Positions 34,742 to 44,738 of a DNA stretch of 64,000 nucleotides are shown here, one piece after another (within the stretch, counting starts at the first letter, position 1; each line of letters opens with the position of its first letter). The position numbers were made by a program, and so were the translations under genes. Source of the stretch: Asparagopsis taxiformis (taxonomy: Eukaryota; Rhodophyta; Florideophyceae; Bonnemaisoniales; Bonnemaisoniaceae). A model generated the notes under the pieces. It was not told where the DNA came from. It searched no databases and saw only the letters and a list, made by a program, of their open reading frames with translations. The stretch lies in NCBI GenBank assembly GCA_030407315.1, contig JALQPE010002071.1, forward strand, positions 24,621 to 88,620. The letters run 5' to 3'.

Positions 34742-35164
34742 GAAAACTTTGACCCTCGATTTCTCCTAGAAGGAGTGCTCTATGCGCTCCGAAACCTATC
34801 TCATCGTGTTCAGCGTGCCCGAATTAGTCGGGTAGCAACTTCTCCGAAGCTTCTACGACCTTTCTTCATGGAGATAATAGCGTCTGAAGTTTCAATTTGT
34901 TTGTCATAGTTTCAATTAGTAATTAGAAATGCCAGGATGGGTTGCCATCATGGCAGAGGGAAAATGTTATGATAAGTGTACACGTGTGGGTGATATGATA
35001 GAGAAGCCCACGTGTACCAGATTGGCAGTGGGTGCTTGCTAGGACAGACTGTCAGTGACAGGCTGTCCTTAGCACCGCCGGCGCACCTCGGCGAGAATAC
35101 AAATAATGTAGTGAGCTCGGAGATTCAATAAACGCTCGGTAAGCGACCAATTCGTCTCAACAGC

Positions 35165-37011
35165 CCAGGGACAGAAGAAGTTTCCGATGAGTACTTCACA
35201 CCTTTTGAAGTACTCGGGCTGTCCATTCAAGCAAACACACTCACACATGATGTTGCCCTTGTTTCTTTGGCAGACCGAGTGTGTTCTGTGGTCCAACTGC
35301 TCACGACCAAGGACATGCTGGGTGAACCGAATCGGAAGTGCATTCAGGTCATCATGGACAGCCAGTTGTCGATATCGAAACTGGGCTACCAAGCCATCAA
35401 CAAGCACGTGACTGCTGCGAAAGGCTTCCGGACTGTGAACAACAAAGCGCTTGAGTTCTGGAGTTCCGTACCGAGCATGTTCACCAAGGAAATTCTCGCT
35501 GCGGAACAGGAAAGGGCCGTTAAAGAAGGCCGTGACATCAACGACGATGTCTTCAAGCAGTCCGTAGACATGTATGGCTGCAACATGGATCTCGTTTTCA
35601 TGGCAGACTTCCGTCGCGGCTCGGAGTATCAACAAAGGTTCATCTTGCTGATCACAGCTCTCTGGACTCGCATGAGAGATCTGCGTCAGTTGAGCAGGGC
35701 GACAAGAGGATTTGGTAGTCCTTTCGTTCGTGTTTTAATTGAAGTGTTCAAGATGTCCGAGCCGGTTGCTGCTCACAAAATGATGGAGCCTCCGCTCGAG
35801 CATTTCTACTCCGAGCTCAAGAACACTGGGTCAGGAAAGGAGACTGTTATTGCGAACAGTATCGCGGAGACCCTCCTGCACTTCAATACCGACGACAACA
35901 GCGGTACGAAGCATGCTCTCGTCTCCGACGAAATGTATGAGCAGCTTCGCTTTTCCACGGGCGTTGTGGACATGGAAGAAGACCAAAGGGTCATTGTTCA
36001 CAATGAACAGCCATCTGAAGATGCGCCGAAGCCATCTACGCCCCAATCAGATGAGCCTTCTACCCCTTCTACCCGTTCTGGTCCTACTCCTCCTGCCCCT
36101 TCTACCCCTCCTGCTCCTCGTGTGCTCATTCTACCCCTTCTACTCCTCCTACCCCTTCTACTCCTGCTCCTACTACCCCTCCTGCTCCTGCCACTTCCGT
36201 TCCTGCAGTTGAGCAGGCTCAAGGAACCCCTGATGCCACTGTGGCAGGTTCTGAGAAGCAATTGGGATCTGTTCTCCTCCGTCTCCCTCTCAATGCACCA
36301 CCGCTTGCGGTGAATGAGCCAGTCGAGACACTTCGCAGGTCGAAACGGCAGAGAACGGAGAGTTCACGGATTGGAGACAATGAGGCAGAGTCGGAGGTAG
36401 AAGAGTCCGAAGAGCCCCTTCCGAAGCGCAGAAGACTGGAAGTTAACCGTACGGTTAAACGTTCAACCGAGGAGATTCCATTGTTCAGCGATGAGCAAGA
36501 AAATCCCCTCCCCGACAGGGTAGTCGATGAACGGATTATGGATATCCTCCCGAACACCATACCGTCAGACTCTAGGGTCAAGTACTATATCGACAGCAAG
36601 CTGTACGAAACAATCCGACAGGAGATTTTGAGTGCAGCTGCTGCCGATATGAATTGTACGGCGTGCAGTGGTCCAGCTTGCTGTGCAGAGAAGTTCTTTG
36701 CAACAGCTAGGTCAACCCTCAATCTCTTGGGTGCCCATGTACTCAGTGGTATCTTCCGTTCTTCGACTGTGGGCAATGCAGCACATGAACTGTTTACATT
36801 CTACGCCCAGAAGTTCAAACCTGTTCATTCCTCTAGTGAAGACAGTTCCAATGATCCCTGGCATCAGATTCGAAACAAGGGTGAGGTAACAGCAGAGCAA
36901 CAGGCCTCTCGTTTGGGAAGGTTCTCTATATCAAGGAAGAAGATTTGCGACGGATCTCGAGCAGATGGTGTTGAAGCACTGGAATTGGCCCTGAGGGGCT
37001 CAATTACGTGA
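35165..37011 (+). pseudogene. Gene A, unit 12: same +2 frameshift as unit 11
   Basis: Carries the GTGTGC allele at about 36117-36128, so it was made by copying unit 11 or the reverse after the mutation arose. LTR at 36969-37432. Confidence 0.75.
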
Positions 37012-37434
37012 GAAAACTTTGACCCTCGATTTCTCCTAGAAGGAGTGCTCTATGCGCTCCGAAACCTATCTCATCGTGTTCAGCGTGCCCGAATTAGTCG
37101 GGTAGCAACTTCTCCGAAGCTTCTACGACCTTTCTTCATGGAGATAATAGCGTCTGAAGTTTCAATTTGTTTGTCATAGTTTCAATTAGTAATTAGAAAT
37201 GCCAGGATGGGTTGCCATCATGGCAGAGGGAAAATGTTATGATAAGTGTACACGTGTGGGTGATATGATAGAGAAGCCCACGTGTACCAGATTGGCAGTG
37301 GGTGCTTGCTAGGACAGACTGTCAGTGACAGGCTGTCCTTAGCACCGCCGGCGCACCTCGGCGAGAATACAAATAATGTAGTGAGCTCGGAGATTCAATA
37401 AACGCTCGGTAAGCGACCAATTCGTCTCAACAGC

Positions 37435-39279
37435 CCAGGGACAGAAGAAGTTTCCGATGAGTACTTCACACCTTTTGAAGTACTCGGGCTGTCCATTCAA
37501 GCAAACACACTCACACATGATGTTGCCCTTGTTTCTTTGGCAGACCGAGTGTGTTCTGTGGTCCAACTGCTCACGACCAAGGACATGCTGGGTGAACCGA
37601 ATCGGAAGTGCATTCAGGTCATCATGGACAGCCAGTTGTCGATATCGAAACTGGGCTACCAAGCCATCAACAAGCACGTGACTGCTGCGAAAGGCTTCCG
37701 GACTGTGAACAACAAAGCGCTTGAGTTCTGGAGTTCCGTACCGAGCATGTTCACCAAGGAAATTCTCGCTGCGGAACAGGAAAGGGCCGTTAAAGAAGGC
37801 CGTGACATCAACGACGATGTCTTCAAGCAGTCCGTAGACATGTATGGCTGCAACATGGATCTCGTTTTCATGGCAGACTTCCGTCGCGGCTCGGAGTATC
37901 AACAAAGGTTCATCTTGCTGATCACAGCTCTCTGGACTCGCATGAGAGATCTGCGTCAGTTGAGCAGGGCGACAAGAGGATTTGGTAGTCCTTTCGTTCG
38001 TGTTTTAATTGAAGTGTTCAAGATGTCCGAGCCGGTTGCTGCTCACAAAATGATGGAGCCTCCGCTCGAGCATTTCTACTCCGAGCTCAAGAACACTGGG
38101 TCAGGAAAGGAGACTGTTATTGCGAACAGTATCGCGGAGACCCTCCTGCACTTCAATACCGACGACAACAGCGGTACGAAGCATGCTCTCGTCTCCGACG
38201 AAATGTATGAGCAGCTTCGCTTTTCCACGGGCGTTGTGGACATGGAAGAAGACCAAAGGGTCATTGTTCACAATGAACAGCCATCTGAAGATGCGCCGAA
38301 GCCATCTACGCCCCAATCAGATGAGCCTTCTACCCCTTCTACCCGTTCTGGTCCTACTCCTCCTGCCCCTTCTACCCCTCCTGCTCCTCGTGCTCATTCT
38401 ACCCCTTCTACTCCTCCTACCCCTTCTACTCCTGCTCCTACTACCCCTCCTGCTCCTGCCACTTCCGTTCCTGCAGTTGAGCAGGCTCAAGGAACCCCTG
38501 ATGCCACTGTGGCAGGTTCTGAGAAGCAATTGGGATCTGTTCTCCTCCGTCTCCCTCTCAATGCACCACCGCTTGCGGTGAATGAGCCAGTCGAGACACT
38601 TCGCAGGTCGAAACGGCAGAGAACGGAGAGTTCACGGATTGGAGACAATGAGGCAGAGTCGGAGGTAGAAGAGTCCGAAGAGCCCCTTCCGAAGCGCAGA
38701 AGACTGGAAGTTAACCGTACGGTTAAACGTTCAACCGAGGAGATTCCATTGTTCAGCGATGAGCAAGAAAATCCCCTCCCCGACAGGGTAGTCGATGAAC
38801 GGATTATGGATATCCTCCCGAACACCATACCGTCAGACTCTAGGGTCAAGTACTATATCGACAGCAAGCTGTACGAAACAATCCGACAGGAGATTTTGAG
38901 TGCAGCTGCTGCCGATATGAATTGTACGGCGTGCAGTGGTCCAGCTTGCTGTGCAGAGAAGTTCTTTGCAACAGCTAGGTCAACCCTCAATCTCTTGGGT
39001 GCCCATGTACTCAGTGGTATCTTCCGTTCTTCGACTGTGGGCAATGCAGCACATGAACTGTTTACATTCTACGCCCAGAAGTTCAAACCTGTTCATTCCT
39101 CTAGTGAAGACAGTTCCAATGATCCCTGGCATCAGATTCGAAACAAGGGTGAGGTAACAGCAGAGCAACAGGCCTCTCGTTTGGGAAGGTTCTCTATATC
39201 AAGGAAGAAGATTTGCGACGGATCTCGAGCAGATGGTGTTGAAGCACTGGAATTGGCCCTGAGGGGCTCAATTACGTGA
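37435..39279 (+). CDS. Gene A, unit 13: open frame, common allele
   Basis: First ATG at 37585; 2268-bp unit. LTR at 39237-39700. Confidence 0.6.
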   Translation, partial: PGTEEVSDEYFTPFEVLGLSIQANTLTHDVALVSLADRVCSVVQLLTTKDMLGEPNRKCIQVIMDSQLSISKLGYQAINKHVTAAKGFRTVNNKALEFWSSVPSMFTKEILAAEQERAVKEGRDINDDVFKQSVDMYGCNMDLVFMADFRRGSEYQQRFILLITALWTRMRDLRQLSRATRGFGSPFVRVLIEVFKMSEPVAAHKMMEPPLEHFYSELKNTGSGKETVIANSIAETLLHFNTDDNSGTKHALVSDEMYEQLRFSTGVVDMEEDQRVIVHNEQPSEDAPKPSTPQSDEPSTPSTRSGPTPPAPSTPPAPRAHSTPSTPPTPSTPAPTTPPAPATSVPAVEQAQGTPDATVAGSEKQLGSVLLRLPLNAPPLAVNEPVETLRRSKRQRTESSRIGDNEAESEVEESEEPLPKRRRLEVNRTVKRSTEEIPLFSDEQENPLPDRVVDERIMDILPNTIPSDSRVKYYIDSKLYETIRQEILSAAAADMNCTACSGPACCAEKFFATARSTLNLLGAHVLSGIFRSSTVGNAAHELFTFYAQKFKPVHSSSEDSSNDPWHQIRNKGEVTAEQQASRLGRFSISRKKICDGSRADGVEALELALRGSIT

Positions 39280-39702
39280 GAAAACTTTGACCCTCGATTT
39301 CTCCTAGAAGGAGTGCTCTATGCGCTCCGAAACCTATCTCATCGTGTTCAGCGTGCCCGAATTAGTCGGGTAGCAACTTCTCCGAAGCTTCTACGACCTT
39401 TCTTCATGGAGATAATAGCGTCTGAAGTTTCAATTTGTTTGTCATAGTTTCAATTAGTAATTAGAAATGCCAGGATGGGTTGCCATCATGGCAGAGGGAA
39501 AATGTTATGATAAGTGTACACGTGTGGGTGATATGATAGAGAAGCCCACGTGTACCAGATTGGCAGTGGGTGCTTGCTAGGACAGACTGTCAGTGACAGG
39601 CTGTCCTTAGCACCGCCGGCGCACCTCGGCGAGAATACAAATAATGTAGTGAGCTCGGAGATTCAATAAACGCTCGGTAAGCGACCAATTCGTCTCAACA
39701 GC

Positions 39703-41547
39703 CCAGGGACAGAAGAAGTTTCCGATGAGTACTTCACACCTTTTGAAGTACTCGGGCTGTCCATTCAAGCAAACACACTCACACATGATGTTGCCCTTGT
39801 TTCTTTGGCAGACCGAGTGTGTTCTGTGGTCCAACTGCTCACGACCAAGGACATGCTGGGTGAACCGAATCGGAAGTGCATTCAGGTCATCATGGACAGC
39901 CAGTTGTCGATATCGAAACTGGGCTACCAAGCCATCAACAAGCACGTGACTGCTGCGAAAGGCTTCCGGACTGTGAACAACAAAGCGCTTGAGTTCTGGA
40001 GTTCCGTACCGAGCATGTTCACCAAGGAAATTCTCGCTGCGGAACAGGAAAGGGCCGTTAAAGAAGGCCGTGACATCAACGACGATGTCTTCAAGCAGTC
40101 CGTAGACATGTATGGCTGCAACATGGATCTCGTTTTCATGGCAGACTTCCGTCGCGGCTCGGAGTATCAACAAAGGTTCATCTTGCTGATCACAGCTCTC
40201 TGGACTCGCATGAGAGATCTGCGTCAGTTGAGCAGGGCGACAAGAGGATTTGGTAGTCCTTTCGTTCGTGTTTTAATTGAAGTGTTCAAGATGTCCGAGC
40301 CGGTTGCTGCTCACAAAATGATGGAGCCTCCGCTCGAGCATTTCTACTCCGAGCTCAAGAACACTGGGTCAGGAAAGGAGACTGTTATTGCGAACAGTAT
40401 CGCGGAGACCCTCCTGCACTTCAATACCGACGACAACAGCGGTACGAAGCATGCTCTCGTCTCCGACGAAATGTATGAGCAGCTTCGCTTTTCCACGGGC
40501 GTTGTGGACATGGAAGAAGACCAAAGGGTCATTGTTCACAATGAACAGCCATCTGAAGATGCGCCGAAGCCATCTACGCCCCAATCAGATGAGCCTTCTA
40601 CCCCTTCTACCCGTTCTGGTCCTACTCCTCCTGCCCCTTCTACCCCTCCTGCTCCTCGTGCTCATTCTACCCCTTCTACTCCTCCTACCCCTTCTACTCC
40701 TGCTCCTACTACCCCTCCTGCTCCTGCCACTTCCGTTCCTGCAGTTGAGCAGGCTCAAGGAACCCCTGATGCCACTGTGGCAGGTTCTGAGAAGCAATTG
40801 GGATCTGTTCTCCTCCGTCTCCCTCTCAATGCACCACCGCTTGCGGTGAATGAGCCAGTCGAGACACTTCGCAGGTCGAAACGGCAGAGAACGGAGAGTT
40901 CACGGATTGGAGACAATGAGGCAGAGTCGGAGGTAGAAGAGTCCGAAGAGCCCCTTCCGAAGCGCAGAAGACTGGAAGTTAACCGTACGGTTAAACGTTC
41001 AACCGAGGAGATTCCATTGTTCAGCGATGAGCAAGAAAATCCCCTCCCCGACAGGGTAGTCGATGAACGGATTATGGATATCCTCCCGAACACCATACCG
41101 TCAGACTCTAGGGTCAAGTACTATATCGACAGCAAGCTGTACGAAACAATCCGACAGGAGATTTTGAGTGCAGCTGCTGCCGATATGAATTGTACGGCGT
41201 GCAGTGGTCCAGCTTGCTGTGCAGAGAAGTTCTTTGCAACAGCTAGGTCAACCCTCAATCTCTTGGGTGCCCATGTACTCAGTGGTATCTTCCGTTCTTC
41301 GACTGTGGGCAATGCAGCACATGAACTGTTTACATTCTACGCCCAGAAGTTCAAACCTGTTCATTCCTCTAGTGAAGACAGTTCCAATGATCCCTGGCAT
41401 CAGATTCGAAACAAGGGTGAGGTAACAGCAGAGCAACAGGCCTCTCGTTTGGGAAGGTTCTCTATATCAAGGAAGAAGATTTGCGACGGATCTCGAGCAG
41501 ATGGTGTTGAAGCACTGGAATTGGCCCTGAGGGGCTCAATTACGTGA
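39703..41547 (+). CDS. Gene A, unit 14: open frame, common allele
   Basis: First ATG at 39853; 2268-bp unit. LTR at 41505-41968. Confidence 0.6.
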   Translation, partial: PGTEEVSDEYFTPFEVLGLSIQANTLTHDVALVSLADRVCSVVQLLTTKDMLGEPNRKCIQVIMDSQLSISKLGYQAINKHVTAAKGFRTVNNKALEFWSSVPSMFTKEILAAEQERAVKEGRDINDDVFKQSVDMYGCNMDLVFMADFRRGSEYQQRFILLITALWTRMRDLRQLSRATRGFGSPFVRVLIEVFKMSEPVAAHKMMEPPLEHFYSELKNTGSGKETVIANSIAETLLHFNTDDNSGTKHALVSDEMYEQLRFSTGVVDMEEDQRVIVHNEQPSEDAPKPSTPQSDEPSTPSTRSGPTPPAPSTPPAPRAHSTPSTPPTPSTPAPTTPPAPATSVPAVEQAQGTPDATVAGSEKQLGSVLLRLPLNAPPLAVNEPVETLRRSKRQRTESSRIGDNEAESEVEESEEPLPKRRRLEVNRTVKRSTEEIPLFSDEQENPLPDRVVDERIMDILPNTIPSDSRVKYYIDSKLYETIRQEILSAAAADMNCTACSGPACCAEKFFATARSTLNLLGAHVLSGIFRSSTVGNAAHELFTFYAQKFKPVHSSSEDSSNDPWHQIRNKGEVTAEQQASRLGRFSISRKKICDGSRADGVEALELALRGSIT

Positions 41548-41970
41548 GAAAACTTTGACCCTCGATTTCTCCTAGAAGGAGTGCTCTATGCGCTCCGAAA
41601 CCTATCTCATCGTGTTCAGCGTGCCCGAATTAGTCGGGTAGCAACTTCTCCGAAGCTTCTACGACCTTTCTTCATGGAGATAATAGCGTCTGAAGTTTCA
41701 ATTTGTTTGTCATAGTTTCAATTAGTAATTAGAAATGCCAGGATGGGTTGCCATCATGGCAGAGGGAAAATGTTATGATAAGTGTACACGTGTGGGTGAT
41801 ATGATAGAGAAGCCCACGTGTACCAGATTGGCAGTGGGTGCTTGCTAGGACAGACTGTCAGTGACAGGCTGTCCTTAGCACCGCCGGCGCACCTCGGCGA
41901 GAATACAAATAATGTAGTGAGCTCGGAGATTCAATAAACGCTCGGTAAGCGACCAATTCGTCTCAACAGC

Positions 41971-43815
41971 CCAGGGACAGAAGAAGTTTCCGATGAGTAC
42001 TTCACACCTTTTGAAGTACTCGGGCTGTCCATTCAAGCAAACACACTCACACATGATGTTGCCCTTGTTTCTTTGGCAGACCGAGTGTGTTCTGTGGTCC
42101 AACTGCTCACGACCAAGGACATGCTGGGTGAACCGAATCGGAAGTGCATTCAGGTCATCATGGACAGCCAGTTGTCGATATCGAAACTGGGCTACCAAGC
42201 CATCAACAAGCACGTGACTGCTGCGAAAGGCTTCCGGACTGTGAACAACAAAGCGCTTGAGTTCTGGAGTTCCGTACCGAGCATGTTCACCAAGGAAATT
42301 CTCGCTGCGGAACAGGAAAGGGCCGTTAAAGAAGGCCGTGACATCAACGACGATGTCTTCAAGCAGTCCGTAGACATGTATGGCTGCAACATGGATCTCG
42401 TTTTCATGGCAGACTTCCGTCGCGGCTCGGAGTATCAACAAAGGTTCATCTTGCTGATCACAGCTCTCTGGACTCGCATGAGAGATCTGCGTCAGTTGAG
42501 CAGGGCGACAAGAGGATTTGGTAGTCCTTTCGTTCGTGTTTTAATTGAAGTGTTCAAGATGTCCGAGCCGGTTGCTGCTCACAAAATGATGGAGCCTCCG
42601 CTCGAGCATTTCTACTCCGAGCTCAAGAACACTGGGTCAGGAAAGGAGACTGTTATTGCGAACAGTATCGCGGAGACCCTCCTGCACTTCAATACCGACG
42701 ACAACAGCGGTACGAAGCATGCTCTCGTCTCCGACGAAATGTATGAGCAGCTTCGCTTTTCCACGGGCGTTGTGGACATGGAAGAAGACCAAAGGGTCAT
42801 TGTTCACAATGAACAGCCATCTGAAGATGCGCCGAAGCCATCTACGCCCCAATCAGATGAGCCTTCTACCCCTTCTACCCGTTCTGGTCCTACTCCTCCT
42901 GCCCCTTCTACCCCTCCTGCTCCTCGTGCTCATTCTACCCCTTCTACTCCTCCTACCCCTTCTACTCCTGCTCCTACTACCCCTCCTGCTCCTGCCACTT
43001 CCGTTCCTGCAGTTGAGCAGGCTCAAGGAACCCCTGATGCCACTGTGGCAGGTTCTGAGAAGCAATTGGGATCTGTTCTCCTCCGTCTCCCTCTCAATGC
43101 ACCACCGCTTGCGGTGAATGAGCCAGTCGAGACACTTCGCAGGTCGAAACGGCAGAGAACGGAGAGTTCACGGATTGGAGACAATGAGGCAGAGTCGGAG
43201 GTAGAAGAGTCCGAAGAGCCCCTTCCGAAGCGCAGAAGACTGGAAGTTAACCGTACGGTTAAACGTTCAACCGAGGAGATTCCATTGTTCAGCGATGAGC
43301 AAGAAAATCCCCTCCCCGACAGGGTAGTCGATGAACGGATTATGGATATCCTCCCGAACACCATACCGTCAGACTCTAGGGTCAAGTACTATATCGACAG
43401 CAAGCTGTACGAAACAATCCGACAGGAGATTTTGAGTGCAGCTGCTGCCGATATGAATTGTACGGCGTGCAGTGGTCCAGCTTGCTGTGCAGAGAAGTTC
43501 TTTGCAACAGCTAGGTCAACCCTCAATCTCTTGGGTGCCCATGTACTCAGTGGTATCTTCCGTTCTTCGACTGTGGGCAATGCAGCACATGAACTGTTTA
43601 CATTCTACGCCCAGAAGTTCAAACCTGTTCATTCCTCTAGTGAAGACAGTTCCAATGATCCCTGGCATCAGATTCGAAACAAGGGTGAGGTAACAGCAGA
43701 GCAACAGGCCTCTCGTTTGGGAAGGTTCTCTATATCAAGGAAGAAGATTTGCGACGGATCTCGAGCAGATGGTGTTGAAGCACTGGAATTGGCCCTGAGG
43801 GGCTCAATTACGTGA
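41971..43815 (+). CDS. Gene A, unit 15 (reference copy): nuclear-type protein, unknown function
   Basis: I do not recognise the family. The frame is open from the unit start (and back into the LTR U5), with the first in-frame ATG at 42121, giving 564 residues. In order: an alpha-helical-looking N-terminal region of ~230 residues, an acidic stretch, a Pro/Ser/Thr linker of ~65 residues (repeated STPPAP-like blocks), two basic clusters that look like nuclear localisation signals (RRSKRQR and PKRRRL), and a C-terminal region with a Cys-rich CTACSGPACC. The last 15 codons come from the LTR. A 55-nt intron can be drawn at 43685-43739 (donor GTGAGG, acceptor ATCAAG) that brings the upstream exon into frame with the oxygenase-like ORF beyond copia-1 (50176). 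Without it, the pre-insertion frame would stop at a TGA directly after the GATGG target site. The N terminus of the real gene is missing: the unit starts inside the gene. Confidence 0.6.
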   Translation, partial: PGTEEVSDEYFTPFEVLGLSIQANTLTHDVALVSLADRVCSVVQLLTTKDMLGEPNRKCIQVIMDSQLSISKLGYQAINKHVTAAKGFRTVNNKALEFWSSVPSMFTKEILAAEQERAVKEGRDINDDVFKQSVDMYGCNMDLVFMADFRRGSEYQQRFILLITALWTRMRDLRQLSRATRGFGSPFVRVLIEVFKMSEPVAAHKMMEPPLEHFYSELKNTGSGKETVIANSIAETLLHFNTDDNSGTKHALVSDEMYEQLRFSTGVVDMEEDQRVIVHNEQPSEDAPKPSTPQSDEPSTPSTRSGPTPPAPSTPPAPRAHSTPSTPPTPSTPAPTTPPAPATSVPAVEQAQGTPDATVAGSEKQLGSVLLRLPLNAPPLAVNEPVETLRRSKRQRTESSRIGDNEAESEVEESEEPLPKRRRLEVNRTVKRSTEEIPLFSDEQENPLPDRVVDERIMDILPNTIPSDSRVKYYIDSKLYETIRQEILSAAAADMNCTACSGPACCAEKFFATARSTLNLLGAHVLSGIFRSSTVGNAAHELFTFYAQKFKPVHSSSEDSSNDPWHQIRNKGEVTAEQQASRLGRFSISRKKICDGSRADGVEALELALRGSIT

Positions 43816-44236
43816 GAAAACTTTGACCCTCGATTTCTCCTAGAAGGAGTGCTCTATGCGCTCCGAAACCTATCTCATCGTGTTCAGCGTGCCCGAATTA
43901 GTCGGGTAGCAACTTCTCCGAAGCTTCTACGACCTTTCTTCATGGAGATAATAGCGTCTGAAGTTTCAATTTGTTTGTCATAGTTTCAATTAGTAATTAG
44001 AAATGCCAGGATGGGTTGCCATCATGGCAGAGGGAAAATGTTATGATAAGTGTACACGTGTGGGTGATATGATAGAGAAGCCCACGTGTACCAGATTGGC
44101 AGTGGGTGCTTGCTAGGACAGACTGTCAGTGACAGGCTGTCCTTAGCACCGCCGGCGCACCTCGGCGAGAATACAAATAATGTAGTGAGCTCGGAGATTC
44201 AATAAACGCTCGGTAAGCGACCAATTCGTCTCAACA
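43773..44236 (+). repeat. Copia-1 5' LTR (464 bp)
   Basis: Identical by eye to the other array LTRs, and shared between the array and the element. It differs from the 3' LTR by the 24-base deletion (equivalent to about 50049-50072) and by a few substitutions (GCAGTGGG/GCAGCGGG, CTCGGAG/CTCGCAG, CGTCTCAACA/CGTTTCAACA). Confidence 0.95.
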
Positions 44237-44255
44237 GGTTATGGGTCCAGTGCGC
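44237..44255 (+). other. Primer binding site: half initiator tRNA-Met
   Basis: GGTTATGGGTCCAGTGCGC starts at the first base after the 5' LTR. It complements the anticodon-arm region of eukaryotic initiator tRNA-Met with three changes, each of which leaves a G:U pair. Drosophila copia is known to prime from this internal region using the 5' half of the tRNA. Copia-2 has the exact complement. Confidence 0.8.
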
Positions 44256-44659
44256 TCGTAGGTCATTTCAATATCTGCTGCGCTTCGGTAAGTGCGTCGT
44301 TTGCGTCGGTGTTCTTTTACGTATTTCGTCTCGTTCTACCTCGTTTTCTCTTCTCTTCGTTTGCGCGCTTTTCTTCCGTTCTGCGCCTTCCCGCGCTTCC
44401 GCGGTCTTGCTGAGCGTCTCCTCCACGCTCCCGCGGCCATCACCGCGTTATTCCTCGCTGCCGCGCACCTCTGTCGCCACCCGGCAACCTCTGTCGCCGC
44501 TTCGCGCCGACACTGTGTCATCCTTTCACTGACACTGACATCCTGTCAGCCACACTGTGTCACACTGACACTCTGTCATCTTGCCATCCGTCTCTAGGTC
44601 TTCGTCACCGGGTGAAGTCATTCGTTCATCTGGGGTTCGTGAGCGGAAGAAAAAGTTTG

Positions 44660-44738
44660 GCCAGCGTCGTTGCTGGGGTTTGAACCAAGGATCTATACAT
44701 CGCTGTGGACCGTCCAACCGACTCGGCTACCGGGCCAT
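44660..44738 (-). ncRNA. tRNA-like segment, antisense in copia-1 leader
   Basis: On the minus strand TAGCCGAGTCGGTTGG resembles a tRNA A box and GGTTCAAACCC a B box, about 40 bases apart as in tRNAs. A T-arm can be drawn with one mismatch, but the acceptor stem does not pair, so it is not a functional tRNA gene. A tRNA-derived SINE head or a relic is possible. Copia-2 has a different tRNA-like segment at the same relative position and in the same antisense orientation. Confidence 0.35.

Larger units (their letters stand above)
10555..44236 (+). repeat. 33.7-kb tandem array of gene-A/LTR units
   Basis: Fourteen full head-to-tail units and one 5'-truncated unit. Unit starts (base after CTCAACA): 12432, 14717, 16994, 19280, 21548, 23817, 26089, 28357, 30625, 32893, 35163, 37433, 39701, 41969; the truncated unit is 10555-12431. 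Lengths are 2268 bp (seven units), 2269, 2270 (two), 2272, 2277, 2285, 2286. Each unit is an internal piece of gene A that begins GCCCAGGGACAG and ends ...GCAGATGG, followed by a 464-bp copia-1 LTR (TGTTGAAG...CTCAACA). Outside the CCT-rich Pro tract I saw no differences between units. The last LTR continues into the copia-1 primer site, so the array ends on a complete retrotransposon. Confidence 0.95.

Noticed and set aside
15601..38529. Arg/Ser/Gly-rich minus-strand and Leu-rich plus-strand frames over the Pro tract
   Set aside because: They are the CCT repeat read in other frames; composition alone explains them.
12338..44236. A 188-codon minus-strand frame and several other antisense frames repeated in each array unit
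   Set aside because: They are shadows of gene A and the LTR: they cross the LTR-gene junction, show no domain and recur only because the unit recurs.
10555..44236. Array as rDNA, CRISPR or a repeat-domain protein
   Set aside because: Units hold an LTR and a protein gene, are far too long for CRISPR and contain stop codons at each LTR, so no continuous protein crosses units.
10555..44236. Array as a pure assembly artefact
   Set aside because: Unit-specific Pro-tract alleles shared between neighbours argue for real tandem copies, though the exact copy number remains open.
44660..44738. Functional tRNA gene
   Set aside because: A and B boxes are good but the acceptor stem does not pair, so only tRNA-like status is claimed.
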